Below are positions 13,769-26,955 of a stretch of 64,000 nt of DNA, one piece after another (within the stretch, counting starts at the first letter, position 1; each line of letters opens with the position of its first letter). The stretch is taken from positions 33,049,724 through 33,113,723 of the forward strand of contig NC_092463.1 in the NCBI RefSeq assembly GCF_047495875.1, written 5' to 3'. This DNA comes from Pithys albifrons albifrons. Its lineage: Eukaryota > Chordata > Aves > Passeriformes > Thamnophilidae. The translations under genes were made by a program, and so were the position numbers. The notes under the pieces are model-generated. The model ran no database searches. It worked only from the letters and a program-made list of their open reading frames with translations, and was not told the DNA's origin.

Positions 13769-14328
13769 TTGCCTCAGGGTCCTTGCCAGACAGCAATCTG
13801 CACGGGAGCCAGCAGTGCTTCCTTTGAGCTGCTCAGATCACATCTGCAATACTGCACTAGTTTAGGTCCTCAGAACAGACAGATAGATAAATGGCAGTGA
13901 GTTCAGCAGAGACACACCAAGATGGTTGGGGACTGGAGCACCTGTGCAGTGAAGAAAGGCTGAGGAAATCAGTCTTGTTCAGCCAGCGCAAGAGATGGCT
14001 TTGCTTTGGGGGACACCTTACAGCAGCCTGTCAGTACCTGTGGGGAGCTTGCCAAGAGGAGTGAGCCAGGCGGTTCAATGCACATGCCGGGGAGGACAAG
14101 AAAAATTGGGATAAATTAAAATGAGAGTTTCAGACAGGATATAAGGAAAAACATATCATCATGAGTCAGGCAGCAGAGCAGGTTATGCCACTGCCAAACT
14201 TTGAGATTCCTACTGCATAAAGTCCTGTGCCACTGTGTCTGACCACAACTGACCTTGATTTGCTCCAGAGACTGCACTAAAGACCTCCTGAAGACTCTGC
14301 CAACATGAATATCCTGTGATCCTATAAT
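13769..14328 (+). mobile_element. CR1 LINE 3' fragment, plus strand
   Basis: The stretch follows the 3' half of avian CR1 in sense orientation: a diverged ORF2 end (tgcaatactgcactag, corresponding to the region coding for '..YC..'), then a decayed segment with 'gtttcagacaggatataagg', then '..caggttatgcc', and finally a short terminal block with 'tcctgtgatcctataat' at 14311-14328, comparable to the CR1 octamer-type 3' end. All frames are broken and the copy is old. Its 3' end abuts a second CR1 fragment in the opposite orientation. Confidence 0.75.
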
Positions 14329-14340
14329 ATCCCTATATCT

Positions 14341-14545
14341 TCAGAATTACAGAGTCATTAAGGTTGGAAAAGACCTCCAAGATCATTGAGTCCAACCTTT
14401 GACTGATCACCACCTTGCCCACTAGACCAGACACTAAGTGCCATGTCCAGTTATTTCTTGAACACCATGTCTCTCGGCAGTCCACTCCAATGCTTAATAA
14501 CCTTTTCCATGAAGAAAGTATTCCTGATGTCCAAACATCTCCCTG
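14341..14545 (-). mobile_element. CR1 LINE 3' fragment, minus strand
   Basis: The sequence begins with the reverse complement of a CR1 3' end ('agaattacagagtcatt', then 'aaggttggaaaagacctcc', 'gatcattgagtccaacc') and runs into CR1 3' UTR text ('ccatgtccagttatttcttg', 'aagaaagtattcctgatgtc'). It is a 5'-truncated copy of about 200 bp, as is usual for CR1. It lies 3' end to 3' end with the plus-strand CR1 fragment ending near 14328. Confidence 0.85.
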
Positions 14546-17544
14546 ATGTCTGAACATCAAACATATAAAACATCAAACACACAAAGGCTAGACCCCTATT
14601 TCATCATTTTCCTTTACAACATAAGAGTGGTTATACTTAGACTGAGGGTTGACTACACAGGACCTACTCTGTAAGTAGTGAAAAGCAGTTGCTTTGGACA
14701 AAGTGAAACAACAGAAAAAGGATACTCCTTCTCCGTAATATTACTCCAGCTAAGTGGAATTTGAAACTGATAACATTCCCAGAATTCTCAGACCCAGCTT
14801 CCAAATGCTGCTAAAAATATGTTTTTTATCCAGTCAGAGGTTATCTAGTTAGTGTGGATTTCTGCAAAAAAATAAGACATTCAAAGCTTTCATTTTCCTG
14901 TTTTCACCTGTAGACAACTTTCCTCTCTACTCAGCAGTAGGACAATTTCTTACTGTCTTTGCTCGTATTTATTCAAAAACCCACAACACAACTAGTAGCA
15001 GAGAATTAGAAAAGAATGTCATCCTTATTTATTCTTGTGCTAAATTCTTTGCGTATTGCCACTCTGCTTTTTTTTTTCCTCTCTGTTCCTTGGTCCAGGA
15101 TCATCTAATTTCTTCTACCCCTAACAGAAGTATCAAATATACATGTAGAGTTAACAGATTGTTGGGTAATCTCTCTTTACCAGTCCAAATTCAGAGTTTC
15201 TGTAGTTTGGGGGTGGGTTTTTTTCTTTTAAAGTGTCCATTTTCTTTTTTCATTTTTCTCTAGTCTGCAATCTCTCAAATTATTTTCCTGTGTTTTCCAC
15301 CCAAATGACAATTATGGATCAGCAGAGCAAAAATGGGAAGATCAGAATAATTATGGCAAAAAATCTCCATCATTTGATTTTTCATCATGATAAACAGAAT
15401 AACAATAAGTGTCTACCTGGACAATAAATTAATCCATTCAAGTTTTAATGACACGACTCCAGTGAAATAATATTTTACAATTTAATACATGAGCACTACA
15501 ACAGCTCACTTTTCTGTGTTGAGTGCCAGAGCTTCTAAGAGATTTATTATTTAATCATAAATGTTGAGAAAATTCAGCACCAAACTCACAAAAAAAAAGT
15601 ATAAATACATATTATATCTAGTCACACTTTGTTAGAACAGTGTGTTCCAATAAGGGCTTCAGTAAAACAAAATTATACAACTTTCAGCATCATTTAAAGC
15701 ATTTATAATTTTTAGCACACTGAAGTTGCCAAGAAACCTTGAGAAGCAGATGGGCATTTACTGCTGTTAAAATGCAACCAGTTACACCAGAAAAGAGTTG
15801 GGCCTGTCATACTTACAGAAGAAATGTTTAATGTTACAATTTCCTATCATTTATTTTCTTATTTTTATTAAAAAATAGCTTAAATGAACTGAATTTCTTT
15901 AAATTCTGATTTCTTTAGTAGATTCCACTAGTGGCATCACTATTTCTATTCTATTTAAGAACATAATCACAGAAATAAATAAATCGCTATCTGGGCAAAA
16001 GCTTCATGCAAAGAATTCCTAGCAAACCACCTGAATGTCTGCCTACAAATTTTTTCTTACTGAATGCCATAAAACAGAGATTGATTAAAATCTGAATTTG
16101 TTTAAAAACAACACCAAATCAACAGCTTCAAGACAAGGACTAAATGCTACATTTATTTATCATTTTCAAGATATTTCTTCTTTATATTCCCTTAATATCA
16201 TAAAATACCACCCACAATCATAATAACATTAATACCAATATATATAATCATTCATTCATTATTCATTATAGAAGCAGCCCTCACGTCTACTACAAGGTTA
16301 TAGTCTTATACAAGCATAAATTTTAAAATCTGTTACAGAATATTATTTCAAAGTCACTGTAAGTAACATAAAATTAAGGCTTACCTGAGACAAGCCTTCT
16401 ATGCTTGGTTACTCCAATGTCATTTTTCTGAACACTGTTCTCACCAAAGAAGGTACTTGGTTACTTCACGAACAACCAAATCAGCAAAATAATCTGTTTC
16501 CACTCATTAATTGAAGTATAATTTACCACTGCTGAATGTATCCTGTGGATTATCTCAAAATGCTCATTAAATCTTTATCCTACCAGCTTGGTCTGTGTAG
16601 AAGATTACAGTGATTTGTAATACACACAGGAAATCAAATGTCTGAGTCACCTTTTTTATTGACCCTGATTATAACTATACAACTACTTTCTGTTACATCA
16701 ACAGAACATTCACCATCTTTCAGAAGCAGATCACCTGATCGAAAGAAACCTTGTTTTATAAAAGCGAGTACATTTTGTACTCAGCCATCCATAGTTGGAG
16801 CGGTTTCAAAGCTGAGATTGTTCACCAAGGTGTTTCTACAGATAGCAGCAACTTTTCAGCTGTTGGAGATAAATGTCATCTTTAATTCATTAAACAAACA
16901 GCATTTCTTTTCTCCTAGGCAGAAAATGCTGCCAGTCATAATATATTTAAGATGTTTTTAAACATATTTAAGAATTTTTTTGCAGGTCTTGTTACTGAGA
17001 TAACCGGAAAGTGGATGATGAAAAGGGAGGTCTCTGAAGCATGAATATCTATCCATATATCCACTGAAAGATATTTTAAAAAGTTAAAAGGCACTCAACT
17101 GTCTTTTAACTGTCTCAACTAATACACAAAATAGTCTCAAAATATTCTTAGGATCTCACTGATTGATAAACTGTATGAAATAGCTCTCATTGCTCTGATA
17201 GGTTCCTAAAGCTACTGAAAAGCATGCAGCTCTTTCATAGGGCATATTTGCATCTAGGAGGTGATCTACTGGACCAGTCAAATAAAAGTTGAAGCATACA
17301 GATAACAGTCAACTTTCATATTCTAAGATTTCTTATTTTTATGGCTTTCTGTTAAACATGATACTGTAATACTGTGCAAAATTTAAAACATATAAAAAAT
17401 TTTCTTCAGAAGGGATTTTTTTTTTTGATGTTTAATCTTTGTACACTTTCAAGTGTAATGAGCAAGAAGGGACATTTAATTTGTGAAACAGAGAGTAGCT
17501 AACAAGCTCTAAGTGATGTCCATATGTTAGAAAAACAAATTATT
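14546..17544. other. AT-rich intronic DNA, no recognised element
   Basis: The longest frame (plus strand, 16638-16961, 107 codons) shows no domain. A short palindromic attcattcattattcatt run occurs near 16250. Nothing else was recognised. Confidence 0.5.
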
Positions 17545-18122
17545 TGTTGGTAGAAATGCCTTGTTAAGGTTTGGGGCTAGACCGGCTTCAGTGATCTCAG
17601 ACCTAGGGGGAGGTTAACAAGGCTTGGGAAGAAGGATGCCCACTCATAGTGGACACAAAGAATGCAGAATTTATGGGCATCTGGCAGAACTCCCAAGTTA
17701 AGGAAGAAACTAATAAAGCCAACTCAGCAATTGTGCTGAAATCAGCTCCAGCTGGGTAAACAGTAATTCCAGCAGGGGGAGATGATGACCACCGACTCAC
17801 AGAGCACTCACTCAAGAAGCATACTGACCCAAAAGAAGAGAAAGACTGGGCATGCAGACTAATTAGTATGAGAATCATTAACCAATAGAAGACAGGACCC
17901 TAATTAATATGAGAACTATGTAACTTGTAGCCAGAAAACACTAATTCCTGTGCTAAAATGTATAAATAGTTAAAAGTTTTGAAAGTTGGGGGCTTGACTT
18001 GTGGAATGCCACTGAGCACTGAGGCTGATGCAACTCTGAATAAACAATCAATGTCTCCCTTGAGTGTATTAATTATTGGCTTGCTGCAGCCTGGGTAAAA
18101 AATCTGATTTTTGCAAACAACA
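17545..18122 (+). mobile_element. Solo LTR of an avian endogenous retrovirus
   Basis: The block is about 578 bp, begins TGTTG and ends CAACA, so its ends form a short inverted repeat. It contains a TATA-like tataaata near 17962 and a poly(A) signal aataaa near 18039 in the order expected of a plus-strand LTR. U3 holds a duplicated motif, taattartatgagaa, near 17859 and 17901. No gag, pol or env reading frame flanks it, so it is a solo LTR. I could not find a clean target-site duplication, so the ends may be off by several bases. The family (ERVL or ERVK type) was not determined. Confidence 0.6.
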
Positions 18123-18183
18123 ATAACCTTCTCATCTCCCCCTCCCAGTGGAGGGAAGGAAAAAAAGATTTCTTGACTGGCTA

Positions 18184-18210
18184 CCCCCCCCCCCAAAAAA
18201 AAAAAAAAAA
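18184..18210 (+). repeat. Poly(C)-poly(A) tract
   Basis: Eleven C residues are followed directly by sixteen A residues, about 60 bp past the solo LTR end. Such a junction is prone to length change and to sequencing error. Confidence 0.95.
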
Positions 18211-21200
18211 GAATCCAACTTGTGAAAAACAGGTGAATGGGAAGATGAACCCTCCTGAAAATGTAGGTAAAGAAACCTCTTAGAAAGAAAAAGCACAGAA
18301 CAAGAAAACTTCCATACACAGCCTATTCCATCTGAGAGTAGTTTAATGGAACACTGCTCCATTCAAATACCCAGCAGGAAGCTAAGTCTGACATTTCTGA
18401 AGGTACTCAAAGGCTCTGAATGAGCAGAATCACAGCTTAACTTCCTGTTTCTTCTCATGACAATTATTCGTGTCTCTGTAAGAGATATTTTAACGGAATA
18501 GATGTATTCTTTTGGAAGTATTGGATTTTAACGTTTGGCTTTTTTTTTAAAGTGGCAATCAACAAGCACCTCTCTGATGCAGACTAGAATCAAATGCAGA
18601 AGTTGCATGTATTTGGCAAAACAATGGCAATGGGCGATCCCACTCAGTGGTGATGCAGACATGTATCTGTATCAGCTCCTGGGAGACACGTGTCCCTGTC
18701 CCACAGGTACTGCACCTGCAAGATACAACCTGAGGCTTTCTCGGTGCTTCTGCACAGTCCTATTGCCTCTCAACCAGGTCTTGTTGCCCAGGCCTCTTTA
18801 GTCTGCACATCTTTCATCTTCTACCCGAGCATGCTTCACACATGGCTGGCAGAAGGGTACTGAAATAGTAGTCTTTTGCTGCCATTATGCAGGATGCCTG
18901 CAGTGTGGCAGGAGATCATGTGATGAATCACAGAAGCATGAGTCTTGTGCTCCCCTCTGAGACTTGACGTTTGTGTAATTGAAAGGAAAGACAAGAGATT
19001 CTTTAAAAATAAGGCTGGGATAAGGCATAAAGCACGACACTCATAATCCAACTGACAAATGCATTCATACACTGAGTCACTCAAAAAAAGCACATCATGA
19101 AAAAAACAGAGTCTTAATATTTTCATAATCCCCAGCTGAATGGAAATGGAAAATAATTGCATTCAAGTACCATTTCAATAACAAAATAATTATTAAAAGG
19201 TATTGGGTGTTTCCTACTGTACATTCCTGCTGCAGATACAGAAAGAAGCACTGGACACTAAGGTATAACAGTACACATTTTGACCTGTGGTTTCAGTGAC
19301 AAAACCAGGACTGATGCCAACACATGTGATTGAAGACGGTGTTTGCACTACCCCAGCACTACTCACCAAGAAGGTAATTCTCTCCTAGAGCACCTTTATC
19401 TGACAAAACTTTCAAAAATGCAATTTAAGAAACTGTAACTGAGCATTATTAAAACACCCAGCATGCAATCAGATAAGTAATGCAGTACATATTAGCTTGT
19501 TCTGCTTTACCTTACTCAAATGTTCAAGTGTAGACAGTTACTTGATGGACTATGTTGCGTATAATATCCATTATAATCTATTTTTCCCTCCTTCCCTTAG
19601 TTCCCACACATATGACATCCTTAAAGTTATAAAGAAACAATATATCAAAATAAAGCTTTCTCAAAATTCTAAAATAATTTTAAAATGAAACAGTTATAAT
19701 GTGGAATCTGTACTAAAAGGTTATAGAAGTGTCATATTTAGCACTTTTTCAGTTGTCAATGCTACAGCAAAAAATCTTCAGGAAAAAAAACCAAAATCAA
19801 ACATCAAAATAAAACATCCTCATTCTGAGACAGAATCCCAATTCCTCCTCCACAAGTGGGCAAAGGCCATAAAGCTCAACTCCCAGGATTCATTAATTGA
19901 ATACTAAAGTGTTGACTAAAATGCAAAAGAACCAAGCTCCAAGCAAAGAATGCCCCTACCTGTACATAAAACTGCAAGACAATGTATCTCTTGATGTAGG
20001 AACACATGGAAGTTTCTCATATTTTCTGAGTTTTTGGCCTTTCAATATGAACTCTCAATGGTGCCTTATTCATTGACATCCTCTTCAAATGAGAGCAGTA
20101 CTGGATTCCTTTCTCCTTTAGACTTTCTTGATCTATTGTTAAAATTGGCTTTTAACTAGCCAGTGAAAATGAATTCATTACTTTATTCATTCTTCTTATT
20201 TCTGTCAAAGGTGTCAGTGGATATTTTTAAATCATCAAAATTGAAGCATTGAAATGCATAAACCAGAAGTTTACTTAACAGACTGGACAGCAACACACAT
20301 AATTATCAAGAGCAAACTAAAATGACACTATTTTTTATATTAATTTATGAATTGATGACTTAATGATCTAGATCTTAAACTGTACCCCTGAAGGAGTCCT
20401 TAATTGTGTCCTAATTATCAGGCACATTGAAATTATATTTTTTGTGTACTGATTTCACTTCAAAATTGCCGAGCTTATAAAATCAGTCTTTAGAAAACCC
20501 TGCACACAGTCTGAAAGCAGGAAGGACTCCTCTTCCCACACAATACATGTAGTACGAAAGCAGACAAACAGAAGGAAGATATAGAGGTTTTTGAACAAGA
20601 TCTGTTTTTCTCCCTCTCCTCAGAGACTTCAAGAAATCATTTCTTATTTACTGGGAAATTGGCAAGTTTTGTGTCTGTTGCAGGATGATCCTGCTCTTCA
20701 GCAGAGTATAAATATCTAGCTCTGTCACATCATAAGACAGGGAACGAACCACACAACACCACTACAAAACCATCTGAATTACAGGCATGTGTTTTTCAGA
20801 TGCATGACTATCTGCAGGGTAACAACTACACACATGGCTCACAAAAAGCATTCTTTAAAGCAGAAAAATAATCCAGGAAACTAATAACCTTTCAGATAAG
20901 TCTGAAACTTAACAAAATTTGAACCTTCACTCCACTGAAGGCTGAACAATGTAATTTCAGTGAAATTAATGTTTATTTATTAGAAAGAAAAGTCGCAATA
21001 TTATACATTAGCGAGTGTCAAAAAGCCTCCTTTAATCTCAGTAATTTTAAAATCATGTATTTTCAAAGAGAATTGTTTTCAAAATTATGTAAGACATCAA
21101 GTTAAGAAGAGAGGGGAACTATGGCTGATTGTTCTCTGGAAACAAGCTGTACCTAGGCATTTATAGATAATAGTTTCCATAATTTACAAACTATGGGCTT

Positions 21201-22362
21201 TAAAAAAAATCAGTAGACCTGTAATTCCATTTAATTCTTCCCTTAATAAACATATGACACTTCCACTACCCAAACTCTAGTACATTAAAGATCAACACAG
21301 CACATACCTTTAAAAAAAAAAGGCTTTTGGAGAAACTTAGCCCAACCACCCAGAATTTATTAGTACTATTAGTTTTATACCACTGTTCTGAAATGCAACT
21401 GACATGAATCCTTATCTTTTACTCCAATTTTCATTGATGAAGCAGGGAGATCTTTCAGAGAACTACGAGCAAAACCTTTTAAGTTATGTAAGTTTAACAG
21501 CTCCAGAGAACTACATTACAGATTTCAAAATAAATGTAGACAGACTACAGTTTACCCAGAATGAGAACACAAACTAGAAAACAACTAAGGTGAATTAAAT
21601 TCTCAAGCTAAGGTTTAGAATTGATCCTCTAGGTGTAAGAACTCTGCAAAACTCAAGGCTCCATAAATTCCGGGGATAGGGAGGGACTAGAAGCAGCAAT
21701 TAAGAGAAGATCATAGGAGAACAAATGCAGACTACTGCAAAAGCTAGGGAAAAAGATGCCATAATGATGCAGCTCTTTCAAAATATTCTTTTTATTCAGG
21801 AGTTAAGTAGGTTTTCTTGCTACATTTATACATTTTGGTTGTTAAATCTTATAGTCAGTTGGGAACAAACTCCAAAGTCAATTTTCTGAACATGATTTCA
21901 AAACTAGTAATAGAAAATGGCTAAAAATTAATCAGATTCTGGGAGGCAAGTGGAAAGCACATTAAAAAGTGAAGGAATAAAAGGACAATAAAGTGTTTGG
22001 ACATAGGAAATTCAGGTTGAATATTTCACCTGTCTAGAATCAAACAAAGTCTGTGCCAAAGACACTAATGAACTTCTAAAAAACTATTACTATTTATCAG
22101 TTGAGAAGTATGCATAATCTTTCTTCAGTGTAAGATGTACTTAAACAAGTACTTTCTAATTAGCATGATTAAAAATATTTTCCTTTAGAAATAAAAATCA
22201 AAGAAATTTGCCTTTGAAATTAATAGCTATGATTACTACAAATCATTAAATCCAAATCAAATTAGTCTTCTTTTAAAATTACATGTTGTTGCCGAAGCTT
22301 TTCAAACAACAATCCACTGAGGTGATAAAAACAAACATCTAAATACCTACAATTATATTTTA

Positions 22363-22378
22363 CTACACTGTAGTGTAG
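22363..22378. repeat. Short palindrome
   Basis: ctacact and agtgtag are perfect 7-bp arms around a 2-base centre. No function is evident. Confidence 0.7.
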
Positions 22379-25300
22379 AAAAGGCAGAATCATAGATTAA
22401 CTAAAACAACAATACACTTGCTTCAAATTTAAGTAATTTTATGTAAGTGAAAACTTTAATTCCAAGTCCAATAAAAACAATAAGGGATTAAAAAGAATTT
22501 TTCCCTTCTAATTTATGAGTAACAATAGTACAGAACAGTTATGAAAACTGTATAACATACAGTTATAGTGTCTCCTATTGCAAAAAGGCATCATTTTGTT
22601 TTAGGGGCAAGTGTCTTGCAGTACATTTAGCAATAATATAAGTTAAAAAATCCCATGAATCCTCACAACTATACAATTCATAATTATTCAGGGCAGAAAG
22701 TTTATGCTATACCTTGTAAATTCACTTGAAATAAATGTTTAAAAAATCCTCTCAAAATCTATTTGGGTGAAGTCTTTGAACAATCCCATTATCACACTCC
22801 AAGCAGAATCATGTGTTACAGAGCACAAAGCAGATCTGCAAATTATGTAACCCCTCAGACAAGTTTCCCAGGTTAAATGATTACCAGAATTCAGAAAGTT
22901 GTATTGTAGTCATGCACAATTTCTTGCTAGAACTCTTCAACGGGAACTGCATACACAGTGAATAACTGATTTTTGTCAATACTAGCTTTTGTCCATAGTC
23001 TCGCCCCTTACTTCTTGCATTTCAAAAATCATCCACCATTTTACATTGCTAGTTTTTATTTAAAATAAGTTACAAAAGTTCATTAAAAGTTTTAATGCAA
23101 TATGAAATTCTCTTATCAAAAAGGTTATATTTTTCTTACTTCCCAGAAAAGCACCATGCTCACACTAACCTTTTAACTAACAGGAACAGATGGGTTTAAC
23201 TGGATACAGGCGTGATGGAGCATTGTGGTAGAGCAAAAGAACATGTTGATTCTCGTACCTCTGGCAGATGGGAACAAGTCAAAATTAATTTTAGACTGAA
23301 AATGTTTTGTTACTTCTCAGTTAAAAAGAAAAAAACCTTGAAACAATATGCTATTTTATACATGCCATCAGAGCTCAGACAACAGCGGCTTTCAAAAAGT
23401 TGATACCATACATTAAACCCAATTACACAGGCTTACTGTAAGTCATTTTTAAGCCTGTGAATAAATTAGAAATTCCTGAAAACAGTAGCTTATAATGGAA
23501 GTGCTGACACAACCTTAACTACAGCAGTAAATGTGCTGCTATTATGAAGTTGTTATGGCAACCAGAATGATCAAGTTGAGAGAGAAAGAGGAAGAATGTG
23601 CATAAGCAAAACTTAAAATCTTTGACACCACCCTCCACAAACTCTTCCAAAATTTGTAGTCACGGTGTTATCACTCCTTACTTTTATAATAAAAAAATTA
23701 ACCTGCAAAACTTGCCTTTAACACAGGTAAGGAGGGAGTGTTGACACATGAGTGTAAAATCCAAAACAAATTAAATCCAAAGTCATAATCCAGCTGGTTC
23801 CTGCATAGATGAACAGTCTAAAAAATAGAGTCAATTGAAAGGTATCTGGACAGCATCTGCTAAGCACATGTTCAACAGCTACCACAAGTTAACAAACAAC
23901 AATTATGCAAAACTGTTCAGTCTTCAAAACAGTTTCATAATTTGTTACCATCTGAATAGTTTAGTAACAGCACCCTGCTGTAATTTGACTGAATCAGACA
24001 GCACGCTCACCAAAACTGATCCATTAATTAAAATGTGATTACAAATATTACTGAGGCTTATGTATTTGTGAAACAATCACTACTTACACTTCCTAATACT
24101 GTGTAAAACACATGCAGAAATCTTCAGATGCGTCTGATATTATGATAATGGGGAAAAACATACCAAGGCAGTCAAATTTTAATACTCAAAAATGCCCAAA
24201 GTATGACTTCTAAAGCATATTAATTAAAACCTGTGTCAGCACACTAGTCTTTTCTCAAAGCAAAAAAGCGAAGTTTAATTGCAAGAATCATCCTTGCAAA
24301 ATTTCACTGAATAAAATTTCCAACAAAATGTTTGTAGCACTCAATAGTCCTAGAAATAATGTTAAATCATTCTTATTATGATTATGCAATTTTATTACAG
24401 CATTCTGTCCAAATACATCTACTGGCAACACTTCGACTAGAAAAGTAGAAAACAAACTATTGGCTTGTCTTCTCAAAGGATTTCATACTGAAGCCACTTT
24501 GTCTCAACTCTAACTTGACTGCCATAACTCAAATCAAGGAAACACAAAAGCCCTCAGATGTCTGACATGATAAGAGTTGCGATAAGTACTTTTACTTATT
24601 TCCTAGGTAACAAAAATTCCTTTTCTTCTAAGCTATCTCAATCCAATTCTCTTTCGAGTTTGTTGCTCTATACCAGTTTTCAGACTACGGGAAATACTCA
24701 TTTAATGAGAATAGTCTCATTTTAAGAAATTACAAAGTATTTCACTGAGAGCTAGCAGTTCTTACTGTTAAATTCAAAATAATTTAAGATTCAGGTTGTC
24801 GTGTTTTAAGTAAAAAATTACTCAGTGTTAATTATCTGATTGATTTCAAAACTTTAAGAGTTTGAAAACTTTTAATTTATACAGACATTGATTTTTTAAT
24901 TTTTTTTTTAAGAAGTGTACGATATATTCTATACTGAACACTGAAAAATACAGTTTTGCAGACAAATTTCATTTAGCTGGAAAACAATAAAATATTCCAC
25001 TCATAAAGCAGAATTATTTAGTCTTCAATAACAAATAATTATTGATATGAGATCACAACAAACATGCACTCACATACCCTGAAAGAAAAAGTGGGAAAAG
25101 AATAAGCAGAGTATTTTGTTTGCAAAGGCAAGAACTACTTGTAAGCAACAAAAGAAGCAACAATAATGATATTTGTTTCAGGAACATTAGCTCTGCAGCA
25201 ATTTCAAGATTCTGACAGATACACTGTTTTTCTCTGAAAAGCAACCACTAGTTATCAACTTGCTTGAAAGAGGTAATCTTACCGCTCTAAAAAAGCTGAA

Positions 25301-26033
25301 TGACAACACTCGGAAAAAAAGGTAAAAATAGGATTTCCATGTGCATAGCTGTTTGTTAGAAAAATGCTAGTTATTTAATAAAATTCTAAAAAGGGAAAAT
25401 GTTTAAGTGTTTTCTAACATTGTCTTTTTTTTTCAAATTTATTTGCAGTACTAAATTAGCACTTTATAACTTGCAGAAACAGTTGACTGAGGTACAGCTT
25501 TACTGTAACTCAGTTCGATTAGAAAAATGTTTGTTCCAGTATATTTGACAAATTACTTTCGTAGAGTGGAGGTAACATTTGGCCTTTAAGACTTGAAGAA
25601 TCCATAATTATTAATCATGAATGGACTAACAGAGACAATAATACATGGCTCAACACTATTTGGAAAGCTATCAGCTTTGATACTGTAAATATTAAATATC
25701 ACTGAGATTCCCACGAAATTTCAGTGAGCTTTTTACTCAAATGTACACACACTTAAAATGTTTTAAAGAAAGACTCACGCTCACTTTTTATGCTACTTTT
25801 AAAAAACACATTTCTTAAAACATGTAAGTGCATTATTCACCCTAGATCTGATTTTCAGGTGGAGAGTTTCAACCTGTTGATAACCAAAGCTACATAGTAG
25901 TTATTTTGAGGGGTTTGGCTATAATGTGTAAGTGCATAACACCACTCAAAAAAGCAGGAACTGAAACAGAAGTCTGTCCTAGAATTACAGGACTTCTTCC
26001 TCTCTACAAATTAACTTTTCTGCTATCAGAAAG

Positions 26034-26955
26034 TAATCACAGAAATGGTGGGTTGGAAGGGACCCACAACAAACAGCAAGTTCATGTGCGGGACCATCCC
26101 CAAGAGTCACTCCACATGATTGAGAGTAACATCCAAAGGTTTTGAGAACTCTGCCAGGCCTGATGTTGTGATCACTTCCCAGGGGAGCCTGTTCCAATGC
26201 CCAACCAGCCTCTGGATGAAGAATCTTTTTCTAATATCCAACCTAAATCTCCCCTGACATTCCCTCAGGTCCTTTCACTGGTCACCACAGAGAAGAGATC
26301 AGTGCCTGCCCCTCCTCTTCCTCTCATGAGGAAGTCGTAGACGGCAATGAGGTCTCCCCTCAGTCTCCTCCTGTCCAGGCTGAACAGACCAAGTGACTTC
26401 AGCCGCTCCTCATATGGCTTCCCCTCAAGGCCCTTCATCATCTTCATGGCCCTCCTTTGGACAGTCTCTAAGAGCTTAATCTTTCTTAGATTGTGACACC
26501 GCAAACGGCACACAACATTCAAGGTGAGGCCACTCTAGTGCAGAGCAGAGCGGACAATCCCCTCCTTCGATGGGCTGGTGATGCTGTGCCTGATGCCCCC
26601 CAGGACACGCTTGGCCCTCCTGGCTGCCAGGGCACTGCTGACTCATATTCAACTTGCCATCAACCAGGACCCCCAAGTCCCTTTCCCAGCACTGCTCTCC
26701 AGCATCTCATTCCCCAGTCTGTATGAAAATCCAGAGTTGCCCCTATATTAGGTGCAGAATCAGGCACTAGCCCTCGTTGAACTTCCTGTGGTTGGTGATT
26801 GCCCAGTCTTCTGATTTGTCCAGGTTTCCCTGCAGGGCCTTCCTGCCTTCGAGGGAATCAACACCTCCTCCTAGTTTGGTCATCTAACAAATTTGTTTAG
26901 TATCTCTTCCAGTCCTGCAACCTGCCCATTATCAAAATGAAACAAAGTAGCAGGA
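26034..26955 (-). mobile_element. CR1-X-like LINE copy, minus strand
   Basis: The left edge is the reverse complement of a CR1-X-type 3' end ('gggttggaagggacccacaa'). It continues through the 3' UTR ('aactctgccaggcc', 'ttcccaggggagcctgttcc') and then the 3' part of ORF2. Minus-strand peptides include [20 protein letters not shown] and [15 protein letters not shown], and in a second frame MGVLVDGKLNMSQQ. These are hallmark CR1 ORF2 C-terminal blocks. The frame is broken between 26480 and 26700 and the copy fades out near 26955. It is about 0.9 kb, 5'-truncated and inactive. Confidence 0.93.
26265..26676 (-). pseudogene. Decayed CR1 ORF2 C-terminal region
   Basis: Two minus-strand frames (26676-26476 and 26522-26265) together cover the C-terminal end of the CR1 polyprotein: a DGKLNMSQQ block first and then the VQRRAMK / YEERL / RRRLRGDLI block. 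A frameshift separates them in the region that should read like 'ILGCI..S...R..E.I.PLYSALVRPHLEYC'; remnants such as [12 protein letters not shown] are visible. This is a transposon remnant and not a host gene. Confidence 0.9.

Larger units (their letters stand above)
18123..26033. other. AT-rich intronic DNA, no recognised element
   Basis: After the poly(C)-poly(A) tract, 18540-18900 is GC-richer than its surroundings and looks unique, without a convincing frame. The remainder is AT-rich with no recognised repeat ends. Confidence 0.5.

Noticed and set aside
25053..25244. Minus-strand peptide with NLEIAAELM, superficially like the AAELVQ end of an AVEN helix
   Set aside because: The similarity covers only a few residues; the flanks (a poly-Leu run downstream, no Leu-rich helix upstream) do not fit the AVEN exon.
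26265..26522. An 85-codon protein-coding gene
   Set aside because: Its motifs ([13 protein letters not shown]) are CR1 ORF2; it is a LINE remnant.
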